Source of the DNA: Acidimicrobiales bacterium
GTDB lineage: Bacteria; Actinomycetota; Acidimicrobiia; Acidimicrobiales; RAAP-2
Direction of reading: 5' to 3'
Length of the DNA stretch: 64,000 bases
Assembly (NCBI GenBank): GCA_025362585.1
Contig: JANYFR010000004.1
Location: forward strand, 1 to 64,000
In this document: piece after piece, positions 1 through 9,607 of the stretch
How the letters are laid out: every line of letters begins with the position of its first letter
Numbering within the stretch: position 1 is the first letter of the stretch
The notes under the pieces: model-generated
The model's database searches: none
What the model was told of the DNA's origin: nothing
Seen by the model: the letters and a program-made list of their open reading frames with translations, nothing else
Translations under genes and position numbers: made by a program

Positions 1-496
<496 letters not shown>

Positions 497-579
497 AGTT
501 TGATGTTCGTGCTCGTTCTAGGACGCTCAAGGAGCCGGTTCACGCCGGTTCTGATCTCGAGAGAGATCGGGCGCACAGT

Positions 580-697
580 TTCCGGTGGTTATGGCGGTGG
601 AGATATACCTGTTCCCATTCCGAACACAGCAGTCAAGCCCACCAGCGCCGATGGTACTTGGGGGTTCCTCCCTGGGAGAGTAGGTCGCCGCCGGATT
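580..697 (+). rRNA. 5S ribosomal RNA
   Basis: Typical 5S text (ggtggttatggcggtggagatatacctgttcccattccgaacacagcagtcaagcccaccagcgccgatggtacttgggggttcctccctgggagagtaggtcgccgcc). Ends approximate. Confidence 0.95.
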
Positions 698-702
698 TCT
701 TG

Positions 703-732
703 AAAGGCCCCCGCCGCAAGGTGGGGGCCTTT
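703..732 (+). terminator. Rho-independent-type terminator after the rRNA operon
   Basis: aaaggccccc-gccgcaaggt-gggggccttt hairpin directly after 5S. Confidence 0.85.
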
Positions 733-820
733 CGCATGTCGCGCGGCACCACGTCGGCGACATCGTTGTCACGGTTGGCCGGCCAGGACGGCGCACGCGG
801 GGTCGCGCGACAGTCCCGCC

Positions 821-1471
821 TCATGCCTCTGGGCCGTCGACGTAGCGCAGGCCACGCGCGGCGAGGTGTGCGCGCATTTCGAAGAGGTCGAGGCTCAGTT
901 CCCCGCTGGCGAGGCGCCCGCGTTTCGCGACCTCGCCGGCCTCTCGCTCGGTCGCCGCCACGAGCACGGATGCGGCGTCCTCGCGCTTCACGACGACCAC
1001 TCCGTCGTCGTCGGCGACGATGACGTCACCGGGCCGCACACTCATTCCGCCACAAAGTATTGGTACCTGCACGTCACGCGGCACCTCCTTCACCGTTCCC
1101 CGTGCGCTAATCGTTCGTGACCAGACGGGAAAGCCCATGGCGGTGAGTTCGGCCACGTCACGCACTCCCGCATCGATAATCAGTCCGCGCACCCCCCGAG
1201 CGTGAAAACTGGTCGCGAGCAACTCACCGAAGTAGCCGTCACTGCACGGTGCGGTAGGCGAAACGACGAGAATGTCACCCGGTTCAGCCAACTCGGCGGC
1301 GACGTGGATGGACCAGTTGTCGCCGGGTTCGACTTCGCAGGTCAGTGCGTTGCCGGCGATGCGCACTGGACGGTAAATTGGTCGCAGGTTCACGTCCAGC
1401 AGTCCAGTACGGCCCTGGGCCTCGTGGACGGTCGCGACGCCCCTGAGGGCGAGCTCGTCGACGATGCTCAT
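821..1471 (-). CDS. RraA-like / 4-hydroxy-4-methyl-2-oxoglutarate aldolase family protein
   Basis: Translation MSIVDELALRGVATVHEAQGRTGLLD...GDNWSIHVAAELAEPGDILVV...GVRGLIIDAGVRD; RraA/HMG aldolase fold signature. Start at the internal Met. Confidence 0.8.
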   Translation of the reverse strand: MSIVDELALRGVATVHEAQGRTGLLDVNLRPIYRPVRIAGNALTCEVEPGDNWSIHVAAELAEPGDILVVSPTAPCSDGYFGELLATSFHARGVRGLIIDAGVRDVAELTAMGFPVWSRTISARGTVKEVPRDVQVPILCGGMSVRPGDVIVADDDGVVVVKREDAASVLVAATEREAGEVAKRGRLASGELSLDLFEMRAHLAARGLRYVDGPEA

Positions 1472-1600
1472 ATCGGTCCTGGCGGTGTTCCTGACGGCTC
1501 TCGCCACTGGGCCACTCCTCATTTACGTTCCTCGACCGGGCGTCGCGGCGTCGCGTCAACCCCACCGAAGTGTCGCAACGCGCTTTAGTAGCATTGCACG

Positions 1601-3124
1601 GTGTCTCCCTCTAATCCCACCCCTCGCCGCGGTTCGGGGAACGGCCGACCAACGGGCAAAGGGCGACCCGCACCCCGGGGTGTCGGTTCGAAGAGCCAAG
1701 GTGCCGGACCACGACCGCCGCGCGGCGACGACCGGGGTCGCGCGGCCGCGAGGGCGCCCCGCGACGGTGCCGAGCGACGGATCGATTCCCGTCCCAGTGA
1801 CGAACGACCCCAGCACCGTGTCGAGCGAGATTCGCGGGCCGGCGAAGCACGTCGGCCACGTCCTACCGACGCCGGGCGCGACGCGCGACCCGGACAGCGC
1901 CCCGAGCGTCCGAGTGGACGTCCGTCGTACCCGCGCCGTGGCGTCGCCAACGATGGGCGCGGTCCCCGTGACCGCGACCGTTTCGAGCGCGACGCTCGAC
2001 CGCCTCGACCGTCAGACGAAGGCCCCTATCGCTCCGCTTCGGCCCGTCCAACGCGTCCGAGTCGTGCTGGGGGACGAATTGACGCCGAGTCCAGTGATCG
2101 TCGCCCGAGCCTGCCACCTCGAAACGCGCGCCCCATCGGACGCGACGAACGCGCCCGAAGCGGTCCCGCTGCTCGAGGGGTCCGGCGTCTCCGCGAACTG
2201 ACGCCCGAGGAGCTCGAAAGGAAGAAGGCCGACTCGTACGGGCGAGGAAAGGGCTGGGGCGGCGTCGCGCGAAAGGGGGGAGCGAACCTCAAGTCGACCG
2301 GCCAGGCGATGGAGGTCACGCCGAGTAGTGGTCGTACCCCCGATCCGTTGGCGCAGTGGGTCGAGGAGGTTCGCCCCACTCGGGGCGCGCCCGTGCCAAA
2401 GGTGAAGGCGAAGGTCAAGTACGCGCTGCCCGGTGACGTAGCGGCCGACATTCGTAAGGCCTTCATCGGGACCGCCTACATGCGCGAGAAGATGGTTCTT
2501 ACGCTGACGCGCGCCGCCGAGGCGTACGACCGTCATCGTTATGAGGAGGCGCTGCGCCTCGGGCGCGTTGTCGCTGACGCCGTGCCGGGTGTCGCACCAG
2601 TTCGAGAACTGACCGGCCTCGCCGCGTACCGCGCCGATCGTTGGAGTATGGCCAAGATTCACTTGCGCGCGCACTTCACCATCACCGGGGACCCCGAGCA
2701 CCTGCCCCTCGTGATGGACTGTGATCGGGCGAACCGCCGCTACCGCGCGGTGGAGAAGACCTTCGCAGAACTCGAAGAGAGTGAGCCGACGGCCGAAGTA
2801 CTCGTCGAGGGCCGAATCGTCATGGCCTCGGCCTGGGCCGATCAACGGATGTACCACGAGGCGATCGAACTGCTGACCAAGGCCGGCGGGACGAAACAGT
2901 TGCGCAATCCCTCGTTTCGCCACGTGCGCCTCTGGTACGCCCTCGCCGACGTCTTCGATCGTGCGGGCGACACCGTCTCGGCGCGAGAGCTCTTCGCACG
3001 AGTCGTGATTGCTGAACCGGACGCCTACGACGCCCAGAGCCGTCTGGCCGATCTCGGGGCGACGGCGCCGCCGAAGAATCGCAAGCGCCGCACGACCCCG
3101 GTGTCGAAGAAGAAGGTCGATTAG
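1601..3124 (+). CDS. TPR-containing protein with long basic, Arg/Pro-rich low-complexity N-terminus
   Basis: ORF with GTG start; ~200-aa R/D/P/G-rich N-terminus, then helical TPR-like repeats (YEEALRLGRVVADAVPG..., YHEAIELLTKAGG...). Confidence 0.75.
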   Translation: MSPSNPTPRRGSGNGRPTGKGRPAPRGVGSKSQGAGPRPPRGDDRGRAAARAPRDGAERRIDSRPSDERPQHRVERDSRAGEARRPRPTDAGRDARPGQRPERPSGRPSYPRRGVANDGRGPRDRDRFERDARPPRPSDEGPYRSASARPTRPSRAGGRIDAESSDRRPSLPPRNARPIGRDERARSGPAARGVRRLRELTPEELERKKADSYGRGKGWGGVARKGGANLKSTGQAMEVTPSSGRTPDPLAQWVEEVRPTRGAPVPKVKAKVKYALPGDVAADIRKAFIGTAYMREKMVLTLTRAAEAYDRHRYEEALRLGRVVADAVPGVAPVRELTGLAAYRADRWSMAKIHLRAHFTITGDPEHLPLVMDCDRANRRYRAVEKTFAELEESEPTAEVLVEGRIVMASAWADQRMYHEAIELLTKAGGTKQLRNPSFRHVRLWYALADVFDRAGDTVSARELFARVVIAEPDAYDAQSRLADLGATAPPKNRKRRTTPVSKKKVD

Positions 3125-4248
3125 GCCATCGTCGCGGTCACCGCGCCGAGGGCGAATTCGAATCCTCTGGTGTCGCCAACGATGCCCACGCGCATCTTGT
3201 TCATGACGTAGGCCAGCGTGAGGTCGAGGTCCTGGTCCATGATGACGAGCGCACCACCGAAACCCATCCAGAAGCACGTCCGTGGTCCGAGCGGCAGGGT
3301 GTCGCTCGCGAGGCCGTACCCCATTCCGAAATTGACGTTCACGCCGAGTACCTGGTCGACACCCTGGGCCTGGCTCTCGAAGATCCTTTCGCCGGTGCGT
3401 TCGGAGAAGAAGCGATGGCCCCGAGCCCGGCCCCGATGAGCCACGATCTGCTGGATCGACGCGAGCGACCGCGCGTTTCCCTGCCCGTTACCTGCCGGAA
3501 TCTCTGCGGCGCGGAACCATCGCTCGTTGGCGTGGCCCGCGTCGAGCGGTGGCGAGGTGAACGTCCGGTAGGCAACGGAGTCCGGATCGAGCGTCGAGAG
3601 GTCGATCGCGGGACAGGTGAAGACGGGACTGACCCGCGATTCCTCGGACGCGGGCAGTCCAATGTGGAAGTCGGCGTCGAGGACGTCAGCGACCTCCTTC
3701 TTTAAGAACGCACCGATACTCGTGCCGGTGACACGCCGCACCAGTTCGCCGAGTAGGTAGCCTTGGGTGATCGCGTGGTACCCCGACGAGGTGCGGTCGT
3801 CCCACCAAGGTGCTTGGCGCGCGAGAGCACTAGTGCAGCGCTCCCAGTCGGCGAGGTCTTCGCCGACAATGGGCTCGGTCCACCCTGAGAGACCTGCGGT
3901 GTGGCCCATGGCGTGACGAACCTTAATATCCCCCTTGCCGTTGGCCGCGAACGCGGGCCAGTAGTGCGCGATTCGCTCGTCAAAGTCTAATTGACCCTGA
4001 TCAACGAGCATGAGCGCCACGAGGAAGTTCATGGTCTTGGTGGTCGACCAAGTGTTGACGATGGTGTCGCGCTGCCATGCCACGGTGCGTGCCTCGTCGC
4101 AGTGCCCCCCCCACAGGTCGACGACGAGTTCGTCGCCCAGGTAGACCGCGAGCGACGCGCCGACGTCGGCGCCGACGCGAAAGCTCTCCTCGAATTGGTC
4201 GCGCAGCGGCGCGAATTGCTCGGTGCATGCCCCATGGACCAGTGTCAC
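3121..4248 (-). CDS. Serine hydrolase, beta-lactamase / EstB-like family
   Basis: STTKTMN (SxxK) motif, HAMGHTAGLSGW, YHAITQGYLLGELVRRVTG. Confidence 0.85.
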   Translation of the reverse strand: MTLVHGACTEQFAPLRDQFEESFRVGADVGASLAVYLGDELVVDLWGGHCDEARTVAWQRDTIVNTWSTTKTMNFLVALMLVDQGQLDFDERIAHYWPAFAANGKGDIKVRHAMGHTAGLSGWTEPIVGEDLADWERCTSALARQAPWWDDRTSSGYHAITQGYLLGELVRRVTGTSIGAFLKKEVADVLDADFHIGLPASEESRVSPVFTCPAIDLSTLDPDSVAYRTFTSPPLDAGHANERWFRAAEIPAGNGQGNARSLASIQQIVAHRGRARGHRFFSERTGERIFESQAQGVDQVLGVNVNFGMGYGLASDTLPLGPRTCFWMGFGGALVIMDQDLDLTLAYVMNKMRVGIVGDTRGFEFALGAVTATMA

Positions 4249-4297
4249 AACGACTCCGCTGCTCGGTTGCTCAAATCTAACCCGGTAGGGCGACCGA

Positions 4298-4864
4298 CTA
4301 GGAGGTCATGCCTCCGAGACCTACGAGCGCCCTCGCGTGCTCGATTTCGCCCAGGTGTCGAAGGGCGTGTTGATAGATCCACGATTCGAGCACGTCGCTG
4401 CGCGAGATGCCGTCGTGGCCAGCGACGCGCGCGCAGAAGGTGTGGTCGAGGGTCGGACCGTACGGAGGGGCGACGATGACGTCGGCGAGGCTGACGGGCT
4501 CAATGGACGCGACGAACGATTCGGTGGCTCCGAAGACCAAGCGCTGGAACTCGAGAAGGGCGTCGTAGTCGCCAATGCGCTGGTGCATCATCTCCTCGAC
4601 GGCCCTCCCCTTGCCATGGTCGCTCACGCCGAGGCCAATGCGCGTCGCCCACCCATCATTGAATTGGGGCTCTGGTCCACCGACGAATTCCACGCTGAGG
4701 TCCTCGATGAGGAGCTGGTGGACAAGCGAAAAGGCGATCGGCAGCGCGCCGTCGAGGACGACGCGGTTGACTTGATCGAGCTCCATGGTCGCGCAGGCGT
4801 CGTAGTACAGCGAGTGGACGGCCCGGAGGCGACGCAGCAGTGACGAAAGGTAGTCGAACTCCAT
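4298..4864 (-). CDS. Hypothetical protein, possibly DinB-like
   Basis: Long [38 protein letters not shown]. Divergent from the aldolase gene. Confidence 0.5.
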   Translation of the reverse strand: MEFDYLSSLLRRLRAVHSLYYDACATMELDQVNRVVLDGALPIAFSLVHQLLIEDLSVEFVGGPEPQFNDGWATRIGLGVSDHGKGRAVEEMMHQRIGDYDALLEFQRLVFGATESFVASIEPVSLADVIVAPPYGPTLDHTFCARVAGHDGISRSDVLESWIYQHALRHLGEIEHARALVGLGGMTS

Positions 4865-4956
4865 GGCCCATTCTCGCCGACGAATCTCGAACCGTGTCGA
4901 ACGTCGCGTCAAAGTCGGCCACGGACATGGTTCACGGGCATCTTGTAGCCTTGGGC

Positions 4957-6006
4957 ATGGACATTGCCGCACTTTTGGGCGACGAAGCGTCGTCACTGCT
5001 GGACCACACGGCCACCGCCTTCCCCAAGGAGTTGCTGACTCTCCCGGGACCGGATTACATCAACGACGTCTTTACCCTTAGCGATCGTTCGCCCACGGTG
5101 CTGCGCAATTTGGGGACGCTTTACGGCCACGGCCGCCTCGGCGGGACCGGCTACCTGTCAATCCTCCCCGTCGATCAGGGCATCGAACATTCGGCGGCGG
5201 CCAGTTTTGCGCCGAGTCCCGGGTACTTCGACCCCGCACGACTCTGCGATCTGGCGATTGAGGGTGGTTGCAACGCGATTGCCTCCACGCTCGGGACCCT
5301 CGGATCGGTGTCGCGTCGCTACGTCCACCGAATACCGTTCATCGTGAAAATCAACCACAACGATCTGCTGCGCTACCCCAATACGTACGATCAGCGGCTT
5401 TTCGCGACCGCTCGCCAAGCTGCCGACCTCGGCGCCGTCGGTATTGGCGCCACGATTTACTTCGGTTCGGAGGGCTCGGTGCGCCAGATCGAGGAGATCT
5501 CGGCGGCCTTCGCCGAAGCGCACCGCCTCGGCCTCTTTACCGTTCTTTGGACGTACCTGCGTAACGACGCCTTCAAGGTCGGCGGCGTCGACTACCACCT
5601 GAGCGCCGATCTGACCGGACAGGCCAATCACCTGGGTGTGACCATCGAGGCCGACATCATCAAGCAGAAACAGCCCGAAAACAATGGCGGGTACAACGCC
5701 GTCAAGTTCGGCAAGACGAGCCCGTTGGTCTACTCTCAGCTGACCACCGACCACCCCATCGACCTCACCCGTTGGCAGGTCGTCAACTGCTACGCCGGCC
5801 GCATTGGTCTCATCAATTCCGGCGGCGAATCGAAGGGTGACGACGACCTCGCCGGCGCCGTGCGCACCGCCGTGATTAACAAGCGCGCGGGGGGCCAGGG
5901 TCTGATTGTGGGACGTAAGGCCTTCCAACGGCCCCTCAATCAAGGCGCGGCGCTCGTCCACGCCGTGCAGGACGTGTACTTAGACCGGTCGATTACGGTC
6001 GCGTAG
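4957..6006 (+). CDS. Class I fructose-bisphosphate aldolase
   Basis: [28 protein letters not shown]...[13 protein letters not shown]...[15 protein letters not shown]. Confidence 0.88.
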   Translation: MDIAALLGDEASSLLDHTATAFPKELLTLPGPDYINDVFTLSDRSPTVLRNLGTLYGHGRLGGTGYLSILPVDQGIEHSAAASFAPSPGYFDPARLCDLAIEGGCNAIASTLGTLGSVSRRYVHRIPFIVKINHNDLLRYPNTYDQRLFATARQAADLGAVGIGATIYFGSEGSVRQIEEISAAFAEAHRLGLFTVLWTYLRNDAFKVGGVDYHLSADLTGQANHLGVTIEADIIKQKQPENNGGYNAVKFGKTSPLVYSQLTTDHPIDLTRWQVVNCYAGRIGLINSGGESKGDDDLAGAVRTAVINKRAGGQGLIVGRKAFQRPLNQGAALVHAVQDVYLDRSITVA

Positions 6007-6021
6007 TAATACGCTCGAGCG

Positions 6022-6633
6022 GTGAGCACTGACGCGGTCCTTGACGCCGGATGGTGGACGTGGGCGAACCTCATCACCGTCGTGCGCCTCGCTCTGCTGC
6101 CACTCTTTCTCGGCCTGCTCTTCACGACCGATCACCGCGCCGAGGCGGCGTGGTTGCTCGCCTTCCTCGGCGCGACCGACTGGATTGACGGGTTCGTGGC
6201 CCGGCGACTCCACCAGGTCTCCGAGGTCGGCAAGATCATCGATCCGGTGGCCGACCGAATTCTCGTTATCGTCGGTCTGTTGGCCGTTGCCGCCGCCGGG
6301 GGCGTCCCGTGGTGGTTCGCACTCACGACCCTCGCGCGCGAACTAATTGTTTCGGTTCTGACCCTCGTCCTCGCCGCCCTGGGAGCCGCGCGCATTGACG
6401 TGTTGTGGTGGGGCAAGGTCTCCACGTTTGCCCTGATGACGACCTTCCCACTATTCCTGCTTACGACGAACCCGCACCACGCCGCACTCGCCACGTGGCA
6501 ACACGTCATCCGTGACGCCTGCTGGGTCACCGCGCTCGCCGGCCTGACGCTCTCGTGGATCGTCCTCGCCGGCTACGTCCGACCGGCCCTCGACGCACTG
6601 CGCACGGGACGCCGGGGTCGGGGAATCTTGTAG
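6022..6633 (+). CDS. pgsA: CDP-diacylglycerol--glycerol-3-phosphate 3-phosphatidyltransferase family protein
   Basis: CDP-alcohol phosphotransferase motif (D..DG..AR...G..LDPVAD): ATDWIDGFVARRLHQVSEVGKIIDPVADR. GTG start. Confidence 0.85.
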   Translation: MSTDAVLDAGWWTWANLITVVRLALLPLFLGLLFTTDHRAEAAWLLAFLGATDWIDGFVARRLHQVSEVGKIIDPVADRILVIVGLLAVAAAGGVPWWFALTTLARELIVSVLTLVLAALGAARIDVLWWGKVSTFALMTTFPLFLLTTNPHHAALATWQHVIRDACWVTALAGLTLSWIVLAGYVRPALDALRTGRRGRGIL

Positions 6634-6642
6634 GTTTGCTCC

Positions 6643-7023
6643 ATGCAGATTCCCCCGGAACTTCGATACTCCAATGACCACGAGTGGGCGAAGGCGAGTG
6701 GCGAGGTCGTTCGCGTCGGCATCACTGACTACGCCCAGGACGCGCTCGGCGACGTCGTGTTCGTGGAGCTTCCAAAGGTCGGTACCGCGGTGAAGTCCGG
6801 CGCCACCATTGGCGAGGTCGAGTCAACAAAATCGGTGTCGGAGATTTACTCGCCGGTGTCGGGGACAATCAGCGCCGTGAATGAGGCGCTGACGAAGGGA
6901 CCCGAAGCGGTGAACGCCGACCCCTACGGTGCGGGTTGGATCTGTGAGATCACCACGACGAGCCGCGACGATTTTGACGGGCTGCTCGACGCCGATGGCT
7001 ACCAGACCCTCACCAACAACTGA
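6643..7023 (+). CDS. gcvH: Glycine cleavage system H protein
   Basis: RYSNDHEWAKASGEVVRVGITDYAQDALGDVVFVELPKVGTAVKSGATIGEVESTKSVSEIYSPVSGTI (lipoyl Lys in ESTKS). Confidence 0.95.
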   Translation: MQIPPELRYSNDHEWAKASGEVVRVGITDYAQDALGDVVFVELPKVGTAVKSGATIGEVESTKSVSEIYSPVSGTISAVNEALTKGPEAVNADPYGAGWICEITTTSRDDFDGLLDADGYQTLTNN

Positions 7024-7053
7024 CCTCGACGAATTGACGCGAAACTAAGTAGT

Positions 7054-7524
7054 GTGAGTCCGATGAACTGCCGACGCTGTGGGGAAATTCTCAACGCCAA
7101 CGCCAATTTCTGTTGGTCGTGTGGTGCCCCCCAGCACGACGCGTCGTCACCCGAGACCATCGCCGTTCCCATTGTCAGCGCACCCGAAGCGATGTATCCG
7201 GGCTCGAACAAGGGTCCGCACGGGGAACACAGTGACGAGTTGGTGATCGCTTCGGGTCTCGAAGCCGGCACGCGTATCGAACTGACGAAGGAGATCACGA
7301 CGGCCGGACGTCACGAGGAGAGCGACATGCTGCTCGACGACGTGTCGGTGTCGCGTCACCACGCCATCATCACTCGCACGGCGAGTGGGCGCATTACGCT
7401 GCGCGACCTCAACTCGCTGAATGGCACGTACGTGAATGGGACGAGGGTCGAGGAGACGACACTGCACTCGGCGGACGAGGTCCAGATTGGGAAGTTCAAG
7501 TTGGTGTTCTGGGAGGCGACGTAA
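7054..7524 (+). CDS. FHA-domain protein with N-terminal zinc ribbon (GarA-like)
   Basis: CRRCGEILNANANFCWSCGAPQ zinc ribbon; FHA core TAGRHEESDMLLDDVSVSRHHAIITR...LRDLNSLNGTYVNGTRV. Confidence 0.88.
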   Translation: MSPMNCRRCGEILNANANFCWSCGAPQHDASSPETIAVPIVSAPEAMYPGSNKGPHGEHSDELVIASGLEAGTRIELTKEITTAGRHEESDMLLDDVSVSRHHAIITRTASGRITLRDLNSLNGTYVNGTRVEETTLHSADEVQIGKFKLVFWEAT

Positions 7525-8318
7525 TGAGCGATCAGGGAGTGATGCGTATTGGAGAGGTCCACGCCCAGTTACGTCTGGACTATCCCGAAATCGAGCTCTC
7601 AAAGATCCGCTACTACGAGGACAAGGGACTCGTCCAGCCCAGTCGAAGTCGCAAGGGCTACCGTCTCTACTCTGAGCGCGACGTGCAGTGCTTGCGCGAA
7701 GCGATCCGTCTGGCCCAAGAGGAGTTTGTGCCGCTTCGCGTGGTCCGAGTGCGCCTGATCGAACAGGGACTCTTGAAGGACACGCCGGTTACCACGAGTC
7801 CGCGACACGCTGCGCGCGATGCGACAACCAACGTGGTGTCGATGGCCGCACCGGAGAGCGCACCAGCCGCGCGACCGGCACTGAAGGTCGTGGTCGCGCC
7901 GACCGCTCTGGGCGACGACGACCCCGGGGCGGACGAGGTGCAGTACTGCTCGGCCACGGAGTTCCAGGATCGCACCGGTCTTGATCCCGCGACGATTCTC
8001 CACCTCCAATCGCTCGGCCTGCTCGCACCCGTCTCAATCGATCGCCAGACGACCTTCACGACATTCGACCTTCGCGTCGCCGACGTGGTGCAACTGCTCC
8101 TGCAGCGCGGCGTTGACGCCCGTTTGCTCGCGCCGCTTCGTCGCGTGGGCGAGCGCGAACTCGGGGTGGTCGAGGACGTGACCCAACCGTTGTGGGCGAA
8201 GGGCAGCGACGTGTCGATGGAAAAGGCCCGCACGATCAGTGAAGAGGTGGCCGCTGAGGTGGCGAGGTTGCGAGCCGTGCTGTACGAACGCTCTCTGGCC
8301 GACTACCTCGATCGCTAG
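7524..8318 (+). CDS. MerR-family transcriptional regulator (Rv1828/FtsR-like)
   Basis: HTH IGEVHAQLRLDYPEIELSKIRYYEDKGLVQPSRSRKGYRLYSERDV; position after the garA-like gene. Confidence 0.85.
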   Translation: MSDQGVMRIGEVHAQLRLDYPEIELSKIRYYEDKGLVQPSRSRKGYRLYSERDVQCLREAIRLAQEEFVPLRVVRVRLIEQGLLKDTPVTTSPRHAARDATTNVVSMAAPESAPAARPALKVVVAPTALGDDDPGADEVQYCSATEFQDRTGLDPATILHLQSLGLLAPVSIDRQTTFTTFDLRVADVVQLLLQRGVDARLLAPLRRVGERELGVVEDVTQPLWAKGSDVSMEKARTISEEVAAEVARLRAVLYERSLADYLDR

Positions 8319-8355
8319 ACGGAGAGATTCACGGCGACGGGTCTAGGCTGGCGCC

Positions 8356-8865
8356 ATGGTTGAAGTGGTCCTGCGCGCGGTCCGAGTCGACGTGGGGTCG
8401 TCAACGCCGTTGTTGTTGCTCGAAGAGGTCGGGGGCCACCGGGTCCTACCGATTTTCATTGGCGCCCCCGAAGCGACGGCCATTGCCTACGCACTCCAGG
8501 GCGTCAAGGCGCCTCGGCCAATGAGCCACGACCTACTCGGCCACGTCATCACCGCGCTCGGAGCCCAGCTCTTCGCCGCCGAAATCACCGAGTTGGTCGA
8601 CAATACCTTCTACGCCAACCTTCGCCTCGTGCGTGCGCGCGAAGAGATCGTGGTCAGTGCTCGCCCGAGCGACGCGGTCGCGATCGCTTTACGAGTTGGT
8701 GCTCCGATCCTCGTCAGCGACGACCTCATGGCCGCGGAGGGGAAGGTCATGGACCTCGAGGGGGAGAACGACGACGATCAATTGGAACCACCGAACGAAG
8801 CCGAGCTCGTCGAAGAGTTGCGGGCCTTTCTTGACTCAGTGCGGCCCGAGGACTTCGGCCAGTGA
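8356..8865 (+). CDS. Bifunctional nuclease family protein (DUF151)
   Basis: VLLLEEVGGHRVLPIFIGAPEATAIAYALQGVKAPRPMSHDLLGHVI...ARPSDAVAIALRVGAPI. Confidence 0.9.
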   Translation: MVEVVLRAVRVDVGSSTPLLLLEEVGGHRVLPIFIGAPEATAIAYALQGVKAPRPMSHDLLGHVITALGAQLFAAEITELVDNTFYANLRLVRAREEIVVSARPSDAVAIALRVGAPILVSDDLMAAEGKVMDLEGENDDDQLEPPNEAELVEELRAFLDSVRPEDFGQ

Positions 8866-9470
8866 GGCGCGGTCTCGTCTCAGTCTTAATTTTCGCCGCC
8901 TTTGTCGCCGTATTCACCCTCAGTCGCCACCACACGACCACCCCGATCACGTCGCCGACCTCCGTCACTACGACGACAACGTCAACGACAACGTCATCGG
9001 CGTCGTCATCGACGTCAACCACCGCGGTGCGCACGACCTGTCGGGGCGCTGACTTCAGAGGCACGTTCAACCAGGGACAGGGAGCGGCCGGGACGATTTA
9101 CGCGAGCGTGACCCTCACGATGACCGGCCCGGGACCCTGTGAACTTAAGGGATTTCCAATTTTGACGCTCCAGGATGCCAAGGGCGCCGTGTTGGCCGTC
9201 CGAGAGGTGCAAATAGGTTCCTCGACCGGTCCCGTCCAGTTCCAGGTTGCCCGGGCCAATCAGGCACCGATGACCGTGGCCCTGCACAAGGGTTCGACGA
9301 CCACTTTCTCGTTCGCGTATTCCGACGTTCCGCCCGGACCGGCGGCGTGCGAGAGCGCCACAACCATGAACGTCCAACTCACGCCCGCCAACACGACGAT
9401 CCCCATCACGCCGCAGTACCCGATCACCCCGTGCAACGACGGCACGATGTGGGTGAGCCCCTTCTACTAA
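8862..9470 (+). CDS. DUF4232-like secreted/membrane-anchored protein
   Basis: N-terminal hydrophobic segment, Ser/Thr-rich linker, then CRGADFRGTF...GAAGTIYASVTLTMTGPGPCELKGFPILTLQDAKG. Confidence 0.7.
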   Translation: MRRGLVSVLIFAAFVAVFTLSRHHTTTPITSPTSVTTTTTSTTTSSASSSTSTTAVRTTCRGADFRGTFNQGQGAAGTIYASVTLTMTGPGPCELKGFPILTLQDAKGAVLAVREVQIGSSTGPVQFQVARANQAPMTVALHKGSTTTFSFAYSDVPPGPAACESATTMNVQLTPANTTIPITPQYPITPCNDGTMWVSPFY

Positions 9471-9607
9471 TTGGGCAGTTGGCGCTCGAAGTGTCCGCGT
9501 CAATTCCACCCATCGTCGCGCTCACTCATGTAGGTTTCTCCTGAGGGTCGATGTTGAGGTAATTCCAGTGGCGACAGGGTGTCGCGCGCGACGGGGAGTG
9601 GGGGACA

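Noticed and set aside
2012-3277. 421-aa minus-strand ORF
   Set aside because: Antisense to the TPR ORF; His/Arg/Gly-rich, low-information text typical of a shadow frame.
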